This document shows, piece after piece, positions 34,198 to 41,616 of a stretch of 41,616 nucleotides of DNA (positions are counted from its first letter, which is position 1; every line of letters starts with the position of its first letter). Location: contig JANQQW010000226.1 in assembly GCA_028284885.1 (NCBI GenBank), positions 1 to 41,616 of the forward strand. Direction: 5' to 3'. The position numbers and the translations under genes are program-made. A model generated the notes under the pieces. The model made no database searches. It had not been told where the DNA came from and saw only the letters and a program-made list of their open reading frames with translations. Source of the DNA: Planctomycetaceae bacterium. GTDB taxonomy: Bacteria; Planctomycetota; Planctomycetia; Planctomycetales; Planctomycetaceae.

Positions 34198-35541
34198 CTA
34201 CCCGAGGACTTCGGTCAGCGGGCCGGTGCTGTCCGCGAAGCGGTCGGTCCCGACGCCGACGGCGTTCATTGCCGTCAGCAGCAGGTTCGACATCGGCACG
34301 TCCGCGCCGAACCGACGGTACTCGCCGTGCTTCAGGCCGAGTTGGCTGCCGCCGGCGAGGACGAGCGGGTAGTTCGTGTTGTTGTGCGTCTGGCTGTTGC
34401 TGCTGCCGTAGACGACGACCGTGCTGTCGAGCAGCGAGCCGTGCGGTTCCTCTGCGGCGTCGAGTCGCGCGAGGAACCCGGCCAGCCGTTCGGCCATGAA
34501 CCGGTCCCACCGCCCCAGCTTCTCGGCCCCCTCCGGCTTGTTCCAGCCGTGGGCCAGCGAGTGCAGCGAGCCCTTGAATCCCTCGAGCTGCGGGAACTTG
34601 CCCGCCTTCGAGGAGGCGTCCGCCATGTTCGTCACCTGGTAGGTGGCGACGCGGGTCGAGTCCGTACGGAGGGCGAGGTAGACGAGATCGTACATCGTCT
34701 CGATGAACCGTTTCGGGGCCTCGTCGTCGGCGTCGAGGTGCAGCAGTTCGCGGTCCTCGTCGCGAAGCTCGGGGGCCGGGACCTCCAGCCAGTGCTGCGA
34801 CCGCTCGACGCGTTGCTCGATCTCGCGGACGGAGGCGAGGTACTCGTCGAACTTCTCGCGGTCGACGCTGCCGAGCCGCCGCTTCAGGTCGCGGGAGTCC
34901 TCGAGCACGCGGTCCAGCATGCTGGAGGCACTCGCCAGCCGTCGCCGCTTCGCGATCACGTCGTCGTCACCGACGCCGAAGAAGCGGTCGAAGACCCGCC
35001 GCGGCTCGTTGAGGGCCGGGATCGGACGACCCTTGGCGTCGTAGGAGAGCGTGCTCGACCGGGTCGGCTCGCCGACGCCGCCGTCGGTCGAGAGGACGAG
35101 GGACGGGAACCGCGTCCGCCCGCCGACGTGCTGGGCGACGACCTGGTCGGCCGAGACGGTGTTCCGCAGGAACTTGCTCGTCAGCAGGGCCCCGGTGAGG
35201 AACGTGTCACCCGTGTCGTGCCCGCCCATCTTCCGGCCGTTCGGGTGGGACAGCCCGCCCAGGATCGACAGTTTCTCGCGGTGCGGTTCGAGCGGTTCGA
35301 GGCTCTTGTTGTGCGTGTAGTCCCGGCCCTCGCCTTCGGGGAACCAGCTCCACTCCGCCTGCTCGCTCTCCTTCTTCGGCAGCCCGACGCCGAAGCCGAA
35401 GTACATCGAACAGAACCGGCGGGGGCGGTCCGTCGCGGGGGTCTCGCCACGGGCCATGCACTCCAGGAACGGCAGCCCCAACGAGGCCCCGGTGCCGAGG
35501 AGGAACTTGCGGCGGTCGAGATGCCAGGACTTCTGGGCCAT
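34198..35541 (-). CDS. Tat-exported DUF1552 protein (copy A)
   Basis: 447 residues. Twin-arginine signal HLDRRKFLLGTGASLGLPFL (R10-R11). Core motifs: FCSMYFGFGVGLPKKESEQ, LSILGGLSHPNGRKMGGHD, EYLASVREIEQRVERSQ, TVVVYGSSNSQTHNNTNYPL and the terminal STGPLTEVLG. ATG at 35541 was chosen because it gives the usual distance to the RR motif. It starts 22 bases after the DUF1592-A stop and ends four bases before DUF1592-B, so the A and B modules probably share a transcript. Confidence 0.92.
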   Translation of the reverse strand: MAQKSWHLDRRKFLLGTGASLGLPFLECMARGETPATDRPRRFCSMYFGFGVGLPKKESEQAEWSWFPEGEGRDYTHNKSLEPLEPHREKLSILGGLSHPNGRKMGGHDTGDTFLTGALLTSKFLRNTVSADQVVAQHVGGRTRFPSLVLSTDGGVGEPTRSSTLSYDAKGRPIPALNEPRRVFDRFFGVGDDDVIAKRRRLASASSMLDRVLEDSRDLKRRLGSVDREKFDEYLASVREIEQRVERSQHWLEVPAPELRDEDRELLHLDADDEAPKRFIETMYDLVYLALRTDSTRVATYQVTNMADASSKAGKFPQLEGFKGSLHSLAHGWNKPEGAEKLGRWDRFMAERLAGFLARLDAAEEPHGSLLDSTVVVYGSSNSQTHNNTNYPLVLAGGSQLGLKHGEYRRFGADVPMSNLLLTAMNAVGVGTDRFADSTGPLTEVLG

Positions 35542-35563
35542 GGGAGAACTCGTACGGGAGGGG

Positions 35564-37966
35564 CTACTTGGTACGGAACGGCTCGCTCGCGACGATCGTA
35601 CGCACGAGGTCACGGAGCCGACAGTCGTTCGCGACGAACTCGTCGGAGAGTCGGTCGACGGTGGTCAGGTCGGTCAGTTCGAGACGCCGGCCGAGGGCGT
35701 AGGTCAGCATCCGCTCGACGAGCGTCCGGGCGAAGTCGTCGCGACGTTCGGTCAGCAGGTGCTCGCGGAGCGCGTCGGCCCCGTCGATCTCGGTGCCGTC
35801 GGGCAGCACGTCGGACGCGTCGACCGGGCTGGTCGTCGTCTTGCGTCCCTCGCGGCGGCGGACCTCGTCTCGCCAGAGGCCGACGGCGTCGAAGTGTTCG
35901 AGGGCGATGCCCCACGGGTCGATGCCGTCGTGGCAGCTCGCACAGGCCGGCGTGTTGCGGTGAATCTCGAGCTGCTCGCGGACCGAGAGCTTCAGGAACT
36001 TCGGGTCGGCCTCGTCGAGCGTCGGCACGTTCGGCGGCGGCGGCGCGGGGGGATCGCCCAGAAGCCGGTCGCGAATCCAGACGGCCCGGCGGACCGGATG
36101 CGAGTCCCCGCCCGTCGAGTTGGCCAGCAACATTGACGCGTGGCCCAGCACGCCACCGCGGCGCCGGTCGGCCGGCAGCGACACGCGGCGGAACGTCTCG
36201 CCGCGGACTCCCTCGACCCCGTAGTGCTTCGCGAGCCGCTCGTTCAGCATCGTGAAGTCCGAGTCCAGCAGCCGCAGGGCGCTGAGGTCGTGCTCCAGCA
36301 GTTCGCCGAAGAACCGCTGCGTCTCCGACTGCATGTCGGTCTTAAGCCGGTTGTCGAAGTCCGGGTGGAACTCCGGGTTCACGGCGACCCGGTCGACGAC
36401 TTCGAGCCCCAGCCACTGCGACGTGAACTGGTCGACGAGGCGTTGCGATCGCGGGTCGGCGAGCAGGCGGTCGACCTCGGCCGCGAGCGTCTTCGGTTCG
36501 TGCAGCGTCCCGTCCGCGGCCAGCCTCCGTAGCCGTTCGTCCGGCATGGTGCTCCACAGGAAGTACGACAGCCGAGACGCGAGTTCCCAGTCGTCGGCCG
36601 GCCGCTTCTCGTCGCCGGACGGCTCGACGAGGTACAGGAACTCCGGCCGGATCAGTACGTAGGCGAGCGTCTCGCGGATCGCGTCCTCGAACGCCGGGAA
36701 CGTCGGCCGGACCTCGGTGTAGAAGTCGACGAGTTTCGTGATCTCCTCGTCGGTTGCCGGTCGCCGGTACGCTCGGCTCGCGAACCGACGCAGCACCTCG
36801 GTGACGTACGCCTTCTCGTCCGACTCGCGAAGCGGGGAGTCGAACAGTATGCGGCGGTGCGCGGCGGGCGGCCACGCGTCGAAGACCGGGGCGTGGAACT
36901 CGACCGAGTGGACGACCAGCGTCGAGCGGTCGGGTTCGGGCGGGTAGAACGTCCCCTTCCGCTTGTCCCCCTTCTCGCGCTTCTCGGCCTTGGGCCGTGG
37001 CGAGCCGTCGTCCTCGGCGTTCCGCAGCCGCACGACGAGCCCCGGGAACTTGCCCTGTCCGCGGACGGGGAGCGGGAAGTCCTCCAGCCGGCCGCGGAAC
37101 TCGAGCGTCCGTTCCTCGGGCGTGGTGAACTCGACGACGTCGATCTCGTCGAACAGGATCTTCGTGTCCGGCCGGTAGCCGAGCGAGACCTCGAGCAGCG
37201 GGTACGGGGCGTCCGGCACGAGTTCGGCGGAGACGCGGGCCCGGATCAGGAAGTCGCCCCGTTCGGGGTACTCCTTCTTCATGGTCGCGAGGAACCGCTG
37301 CATGCGTTGCAGCCGGTTGGAGCGTTCGACCTTGCCGAGCCAGTTGCCGACGTTGCTCTCGGTGAACTCGTAGTCGAACTGCTTGGGGGCCGGTCCGCTG
37401 ACGATCACCCGGTCCAGAGCACGGCGGGCGGTCTCCAGATAGGCCTCCAGTTGCAGTGACGACATTCGCAGGGCGTTGCCGTCGTTGGTGAAGCCGTCTT
37501 CGGAGGGCGAGTCGGGCGGCAGGTCGCGGACGAAGTTCATGTCGATGCCGAGCAGGTCGGACATCGTGTTCTGGTACTCGACCCGGTTGAGCCGGCGGAG
37601 CACCACGCGTCCGTTCGTTCGCCGCCCCGCCTCGACGGCCTTCTCGATCGCGTTCGAGACCCAGGTCACGACGGTTCGACGTTCGGCCTCGGTGAGCGGC
37701 GTCTCGCCCTCGGGCGGCATCTCCCCCTTCTGCAGGGCGTGCAGCACCTCGTGCCACGTCTCCGCGTCCGCCCGGTCGTCGACGAGGTTCGTCGAGAGCG
37801 TGTCGATCCGGACCCGCCCCTCCTGCGTGTCCGGCCCGTGGCAGGCGACGCACCTCGCCTTCAGGACGGGCAGCACGTCGCGCTCGAAGTCCACCGGTTC
37901 GGCGGCCACGAGCAGTCCCGGCGAGAGACTCGCCGTCAACAGGAGGAGGAGTTGGAGAGCCTTCAT
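35564..37966 (-). CDS. DUF1592 cytochrome-type protein (copy A)
   Basis: 800 residues. Signal peptide (1-22). Cytochrome-like domain with CVACH (C39, C42, H43), MPPEGETPLTEAE, DUF1587 (LRRLNRVEYQNTMSDLLGID), a beta-rich domain (about 190-330) possibly carbohydrate-binding, DUF1595 and DUF1592 (ASRLSYFLWSTMPDERLRRL), DUF1588 with CASCH (C675, C678, H679) and DPWGIALEHFD, and DUF1585 (MLTYALGRRLEL). The ATG at 37966 directly precedes the signal peptide; a TTG at 37987 is an alternative. A promoter is predicted in the 91-base gap upstream. Confidence 0.94.
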   Translation of the reverse strand: MKALQLLLLLTASLSPGLLVAAEPVDFERDVLPVLKARCVACHGPDTQEGRVRIDTLSTNLVDDRADAETWHEVLHALQKGEMPPEGETPLTEAERRTVVTWVSNAIEKAVEAGRRTNGRVVLRRLNRVEYQNTMSDLLGIDMNFVRDLPPDSPSEDGFTNDGNALRMSSLQLEAYLETARRALDRVIVSGPAPKQFDYEFTESNVGNWLGKVERSNRLQRMQRFLATMKKEYPERGDFLIRARVSAELVPDAPYPLLEVSLGYRPDTKILFDEIDVVEFTTPEERTLEFRGRLEDFPLPVRGQGKFPGLVVRLRNAEDDGSPRPKAEKREKGDKRKGTFYPPEPDRSTLVVHSVEFHAPVFDAWPPAAHRRILFDSPLRESDEKAYVTEVLRRFASRAYRRPATDEEITKLVDFYTEVRPTFPAFEDAIRETLAYVLIRPEFLYLVEPSGDEKRPADDWELASRLSYFLWSTMPDERLRRLAADGTLHEPKTLAAEVDRLLADPRSQRLVDQFTSQWLGLEVVDRVAVNPEFHPDFDNRLKTDMQSETQRFFGELLEHDLSALRLLDSDFTMLNERLAKHYGVEGVRGETFRRVSLPADRRRGGVLGHASMLLANSTGGDSHPVRRAVWIRDRLLGDPPAPPPPNVPTLDEADPKFLKLSVREQLEIHRNTPACASCHDGIDPWGIALEHFDAVGLWRDEVRRREGRKTTTSPVDASDVLPDGTEIDGADALREHLLTERRDDFARTLVERMLTYALGRRLELTDLTTVDRLSDEFVANDCRLRDLVRTIVASEPFRTK

Positions 37967-38001
37967 GTCGTCCGACGGTGGGATCAACGGGTGGGAACTC
38001 G

Positions 38002-38030
38002 ATTATGCGTGCAGTTCGCGACGGGATCCA
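38002..38030 (-). promoter_or_regulatory. Candidate promoter of DUF1592-A
   Basis: On the minus strand CATAAT (plus-strand 38002-38007) forms a -10 box matching five of six consensus bases, with TGGATC 17 bases upstream as a weak -35. The predicted transcription start gives a leader of about 30 bases to the ATG at 37966. This would let the A and B modules be expressed apart from the DUF1553-DUF1501 pair. Confidence 0.4.
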
Positions 38031-38057
38031 GACCGGACGTCGTTCCCGTCGCCCGCT

Positions 38058-39581
38058 CTACGCGAGAATCTCCTCGAGCACGCGGCCCTCTTCGGTCGGG
38101 CCGATGAGGCGTTGCCGGAGGCCTTGGTAGTCGACGTGGAAGCGGTGCGGGTCGAGGCCGACGAGGTGCAGGACGGTCGCCTGCAGGTCGCGGACGGAGA
38201 CCGGGTCCTCGGTGACGTAGTAGCCGATGTCGTCGGTCGTCCCGAGCGAACCGGGCGAGACGCCGCCGCCGGCCATCCACGTGGTGAACGCGTGCGGATG
38301 GTGGTCGCGGCCGACGAAGCCCTTCTTGATCTCCTTGTTCACGTTGTTCTGCATCATCGGCGTGCGGCCGAACTCGCCCCCCCAGACGACGAGCGTCTCC
38401 TCCAGCAGGCCGCGGCGGTCGAGGTCGGTCAGCAGCCCGGCGATCGCCCGGTCGATCTGCTGGCACTTGATCGGCAGCGTCTCGTCGATCGACTCGCCCG
38501 GCGACGAGCCGTGGTGGTCCCAGCCCCAGTCGTACAACTGGACGAATCGCACGCCGCTCTCGACGAGCCTTCGGGCCAGCAGGCAGTTGTTCGCGAAGGT
38601 CGGGTCGTCTCCCTTGTACAGCACCCGCGGGTCGGCGGCGGACTCGGCGGCGGAGACGTGCCCCGGCCGGGCCCCGTACAGGTCCAGCGTCTCCTTCGTC
38701 TCGCGGCGGATGTCCATCACCTCGGGGACGGACGCCTGCATGCGGAACGCGAGTTCGTACTGGGCGATACGGGTCAGCGTCTCCGGGTCGCCCGTCTCCT
38801 CGTGCTGCATCGTGTTCAGGTCGCGGACGGCGTCCAGCGTCTTCCGACGTCCGCGGCGACCGAGGCCGTCTGGGTCCGAGAGGTACAGGATCGGGTCCCC
38901 GCCGTCGGTCCGGCACTGCACGCCTTGGTACACGGTCGGCAGGAAGCCCGAGCCCCACAGCGACTTCCCGGCACTGGGTGTCTTCCCGCCGGAGGCGAGC
39001 ACCACGAAGCCCGGCAGGTCGTCCGCCTCGCTCCCGAGGCCGTAGGTGATCCACGACCCCATGGCCGGCCGGCCGAGCAGCGGGCTACCGGTGTGCAGCA
39101 GCAGTTGGGCCGGGGCGTGGTTGAACTGTTCCGTCGTCACCGACCGGATCACGCGGAGCTTGTCGGCGACGCCGGCGAGGTGCGGCAGCAACTCGCTCAT
39201 CCACTGGCCGGTCTCCCCGTGCCGGGCGAACGCGAACTGCCCGCCCAGCATCTTCGGCACCCCTTTGATGAAGGCGAACCGCTTCCCCTCGAGGTACTCC
39301 TTCGGGCACTCCTGGCCGTGGAACTTCGCCAACTCCGGCTTGTGCTCGAACAACTCCAACTGCGACGGCGACCCGGCCATGTGCAGGTAGATGACCGACT
39401 TCGCCTTCGCCGGCAGCCGGACGTCGGGCGACGCGGCTCCCTGCACCGGTTTCGGATCCGCCGCGAGACCGCGGTCGCCCAGCAGCGAGTGCACGGCCAT
39501 CGCACCGAGCCCGAGGCCGCCGGTCCCGAGGAGGTGGCGGCGCGTCACGTTCCGAAGGTCGTCGAGCGGGTTCGGGTTCAC
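38058..39581 (-). CDS. Tat-exported DUF1501 protein
   Basis: 507 residues from a GTG overlapping the upstream DUF1553 gene stop by four bases (GTGA). Twin-arginine signal VTRRHLLGTGGLGLGAMAV (R14-R15). DUF1501 motifs: SVIYLHMAGSPSQLELFEHK, VRFVQLYDWGWDHHG, LVVWGGEFGRTPMMQNN and GRDHHPHAFTTWMAGGG. This longer subtype is the regular partner of DUF1549/DUF1553 proteins. Fold related to the alkaline phosphatase superfamily; substrate unknown. The overlap makes translational coupling with its partner very likely. Confidence 0.94.
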   Translation of the reverse strand: MNPNPLDDLRNVTRRHLLGTGGLGLGAMAVHSLLGDRGLAADPKPVQGAASPDVRLPAKAKSVIYLHMAGSPSQLELFEHKPELAKFHGQECPKEYLEGKRFAFIKGVPKMLGGQFAFARHGETGQWMSELLPHLAGVADKLRVIRSVTTEQFNHAPAQLLLHTGSPLLGRPAMGSWITYGLGSEADDLPGFVVLASGGKTPSAGKSLWGSGFLPTVYQGVQCRTDGGDPILYLSDPDGLGRRGRRKTLDAVRDLNTMQHEETGDPETLTRIAQYELAFRMQASVPEVMDIRRETKETLDLYGARPGHVSAAESAADPRVLYKGDDPTFANNCLLARRLVESGVRFVQLYDWGWDHHGSSPGESIDETLPIKCQQIDRAIAGLLTDLDRRGLLEETLVVWGGEFGRTPMMQNNVNKEIKKGFVGRDHHPHAFTTWMAGGGVSPGSLGTTDDIGYYVTEDPVSVRDLQATVLHLVGLDPHRFHVDYQGLRQRLIGPTEEGRVLEEILA

Positions 39582-41616
39582 GGTTTCGTCACCGTTTCGT
39601 CGAGGTTGAGCAGGACGTTGGCGACGGCGACGAGGGCCGCGTCGCCCGTTTCGAGGCCGGCCGCGGCCAGCAGTTCCCTCGCGGCGGCCCGGTCCGCGGC
39701 GAAGTCCTCGGCGAGCGAGCGGTGCAGTTCGACGAGGCGGTCGCGTTCCCGGTCCGTCGGCGGTCGCACGAGGACGCGGCGGAAACCGTGCGCGAGTTGG
39801 GTGGCGAGGTCGCCGGGCGTCTCGGACATGCGGATGGACAACGCCCCGGCCGCTTCGACGAAGGCCGGGTCGTTCAGCGTGACGAGTGCCTGCAAGGGCG
39901 TGTTGGTGCGGATGCGGCGGACCTGGCAGACCTCGCCGCTGCCGGCGTCGAAGGCGAGCATCGACGGGTACGGGCTCGTCCGCTTGCGGAACGTGTAGAG
40001 GCCGCGGCGGTAGCGGTCCGGCCCGGTCGCGTCGACCCACTTCGAGGCGTTGTACGTCGACTTCCAGACCCCGGCCGGTTGCGGCGGCATGACCGACGGA
40101 CCGCCCACCTCGCGGACCAGCAGCCCGGACGCCGCGAGTGCCTGGTCGCGGATCGTCTCGGCCGGCAGCCGGAACCGCGGGCCGCGGGAGAGCAGCCGGT
40201 TGTTCGGGTCCGCGGCGAGCTTCTCCTCCGTGACGACGCCCGCCTGCCGGTAGGCCGCCGAGAGGACGATCGTGCGGATCAGCCGCTTCGTCGACCAGCC
40301 GTTCTCGCGGAAGTCGACGGCGAGCCAGTCGAGCAGTTCCGGGTGCGTCGGCGGCGTCCCCTGCGTGCCGAAGTCCTCCTCGGTCTCGACGAGGCCGGTC
40401 CCCGTCAACCGGGCCCAGACACGGTTCACGGCCACGCGGGCGGTCAGCGGGTTCTCGGGCAGGAACAGCCACCGGGCGACGCCGAGCCGGTTTCGCGGCA
40501 GGTCCTCCGGCCACTTGCCGAACGTCTCCGGGACGCCCGGTTCGACCGGCTCGCCGGGGTCGAGGAAGTTGCCCCGCTGGTGGATCCGCGTCGTCCGTCG
40601 CTTCCCCTCGGCGAGCTCTCGCATCACGGGCACCTGCGGCACGGCCTTCCGCGCGGCGGCCAGTCGCCCCTCCGCGGCCTTGATCTCCTCCGGCGACGCC
40701 TCGGCGTCCTTCAGCTCTCGCAGCGACTTCTCGAGGTCCGCGATCCGCTTCGCCTGGGCGGGCGTCGGGGCGGCGTGCAGCGGGGCGTCGTTCGGGCGGT
40801 CGGCGTCCTCGGTCTGGTTGAAGAGGGCGTAGAACGCGTAGTACTCGTGGTTGGAGATCGGGTCGTACTTGTGCGAGTGGCACTTCGCACAGCCCATGGT
40901 GAGCCCCATCCAGACCTGCACGGTCGTGTCGACGCGGTCCTTCACGGCGGCCACGCGGAACTCCTCGTTGTCCGTGCCCCCCTCGTCGTTCGTCATGGTG
41001 TTCCGGTGGAAGGCGGTCGCCAGCCGCTGCCGGCTCGTCGCGTTCGGCAGCAGATCGCCGGCGAGCTGCTCCTCCGCGAACCGGTCGTAGGGGAAGTCCC
41101 GGTTGAGGGCGTCGATCACCCAGTCGCGGTACGGCCAGATCGTCCGCGGGCGGTCCTTCTCGTACCCCTTCGTGTCGGCGTAGCGGGCGAGGTCCAGCCA
41201 CGTGCGAGCCCAGTGCTCGCCGTAGGCGTCCGATGCGAGCAGCCGGTCGACGACCCGTTCGTACGCGTCGCCTCGTTCGTCCCGGACGAAGGCGTCCGCT
41301 TCCTCCGGCGTGGGCGGCAGGCCGGTCAGGTCGAGCGAGACCCGCCGCAGCCAGCGATACCGGTCCGCCTCGTCCGCCGGTGACAGCTTCTTCTCCTCGA
41401 GTTTCGCGAGCACGAAATGGTCGATCGCGTGCCGCGGCCAGCCGCCGTCCTCGACGGTTGGCAGCGACGACTTCCGCGGCGGGACGAACGCCCAGTGCCT
41501 CGAGTACTCGGCCCCGTCCGCGATCCACTTTCGCAGAGCCTTCCGTTCCGCGGCCGTGAGCGCGTGCCCGCTGTCAGGCGGGGGCATCACGATCTCGGGG
41601 TCGGCCGACGCGATCC
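39578..41616 (-). CDS. DUF1549/DUF1553 cytochrome-domain protein, 5' end outside window
   Basis: 679 codons visible; the frame is open to the right edge, where IASADPEIVMPPPDSGHALT is the tail of the N-terminal planctomycete cytochrome C domain, so its haem motif lies beyond the window. DUF1549 follows (IDHFVLAKLEEKKLSPADEA, LRRVSLDLTGLPPTPEE, WARTWLDLARYADTKGYEKD), then MGCAKCHSHKYDPI with a CxxCH at 40877-40891, a coiled spacer, and DUF1553 (NPLTARVAVNRVWARLTGTG, RLPAETIRDQALAASGLL, FDAGSGEVCQVRRIRTNTPL). An exported multihaem protein is predicted. It is the first gene of the pair with DUF1501. Confidence 0.94.
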   Translation of the reverse strand, partial: IASADPEIVMPPPDSGHALTAAERKALRKWIADGAEYSRHWAFVPPRKSSLPTVEDGGWPRHAIDHFVLAKLEEKKLSPADEADRYRWLRRVSLDLTGLPPTPEEADAFVRDERGDAYERVVDRLLASDAYGEHWARTWLDLARYADTKGYEKDRPRTIWPYRDWVIDALNRDFPYDRFAEEQLAGDLLPNATSRQRLATAFHRNTMTNDEGGTDNEEFRVAAVKDRVDTTVQVWMGLTMGCAKCHSHKYDPISNHEYYAFYALFNQTEDADRPNDAPLHAAPTPAQAKRIADLEKSLRELKDAEASPEEIKAAEGRLAAARKAVPQVPVMRELAEGKRRTTRIHQRGNFLDPGEPVEPGVPETFGKWPEDLPRNRLGVARWLFLPENPLTARVAVNRVWARLTGTGLVETEEDFGTQGTPPTHPELLDWLAVDFRENGWSTKRLIRTIVLSAAYRQAGVVTEEKLAADPNNRLLSRGPRFRLPAETIRDQALAASGLLVREVGGPSVMPPQPAGVWKSTYNASKWVDATGPDRYRRGLYTFRKRTSPYPSMLAFDAGSGEVCQVRRIRTNTPLQALVTLNDPAFVEAAGALSIRMSETPGDLATQLAHGFRRVLVRPPTDRERDRLVELHRSLAEDFAADRAAARELLAAAGLETGDAALVAVANVLLNLDETVTKP

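Noticed and set aside
30519-34499. A very long open frame on the plus strand (over 1,300 codons)
   Set aside because: It lies antisense to the DUF1552-B, DUF1592-B and DUF1552-A genes, whose minus-strand products have clear family motifs. The translation is a low-complexity Arg/Val/Glu mixture, as expected opposite high-GC3 codons.
39582-41528. N-terminal extension of the DUF1501 frame through the DUF1553 gene
   Set aside because: The extension overlaps a recognised gene in another frame and would place the twin-arginine signal hundreds of residues inside the protein.
1-41616. tRNA, rRNA, IS elements, integrases or attachment sites
   Set aside because: No cloverleaf-like GTTCGAATC context, rRNA motifs, transposase or integrase motifs, or flanking direct repeats were recognised by eye. 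Short RNA genes could still have been missed without a covariance search.

Overview
The window looks like chromosome from a high-GC planctomycete. The evidence is the mix of families: a secreted protein with the planctomycete LEPR-XLL-type N-terminus (LEDRTLLSG), one DUF1549/DUF1553 cytochrome-domain protein with a DUF1501 partner, three DUF1592 + DUF1552 pairs, a second DUF1501 protein, a secreted DUF1080 protein, a WPRWRGP-type PQQ propeller and a TIGR04283 glycosyltransferase. LptE and a BamD-like lipoprotein point to a two-membrane envelope. No rRNA, tRNA, IS element or CRISPR array was recognised. Base composition is very GC-rich throughout (not counted), which opens long antisense reading frames; these were discarded.

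Layout. 1-510 is the N-terminal part of a FAD oxidoreductase leaving the window on the left. 914-2800 is a large secreted LEPR-XLL protein. 2982-7711 carries a small coiled-coil protein, an M20-type peptidase homologue without its catalytic Glu pair, an unknown protein, a gamma-glutamylcyclotransferase-like protein, a glycosyltransferase and recO. After a GAGTC-rich inverted repeat come two envelope lipoprotein genes (BamD-like and lptE). Then follow a soluble Ser/Thr kinase, a DUF1080 protein and a TadE / vWA-TadG / TadE operon. 14145-16316 is an rpe - pseudo-histidine-phosphatase - accD operon, followed by gap with a hairpin terminator. A RhuM-family gene with its own palindrome-bearing promoter sits next to gap. 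A PQQ propeller faces a DUF1501 + DUF1643 pair.

From 22308 to the right edge every gene is on the minus strand. In transcription order: DUF1549/DUF1553 cytochrome-domain protein (5' end outside the window), DUF1501, DUF1592-A, DUF1552-A, DUF1592-B, DUF1552-B, DUF1592-C, DUF1552-C, WD40 propeller, FGE-like membrane protein, xylulokinase, NIP-like aquaporin. Each cytochrome-type protein is followed immediately by a Tat-exported partner, so the region reads as four repeats of one two-gene module. Each DUF1592 protein has two CxxCH haem motifs. The modules probably act outside the cytoplasmic membrane, but their reaction is not known to me. The xylulokinase and aquaporin look like a sugar or polyol uptake and phosphorylation pair.

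The strongest points for follow-up are: the degenerate phosphatase locked between rpe and accD; the repeated cytochrome + Tat-partner modules, including one DUF1552 with an extra C-terminal beta domain whose DUF1592 partner has lost its own beta domain; the peptidase homologue lacking EE; and two promoters carrying palindromes over the -35 position.
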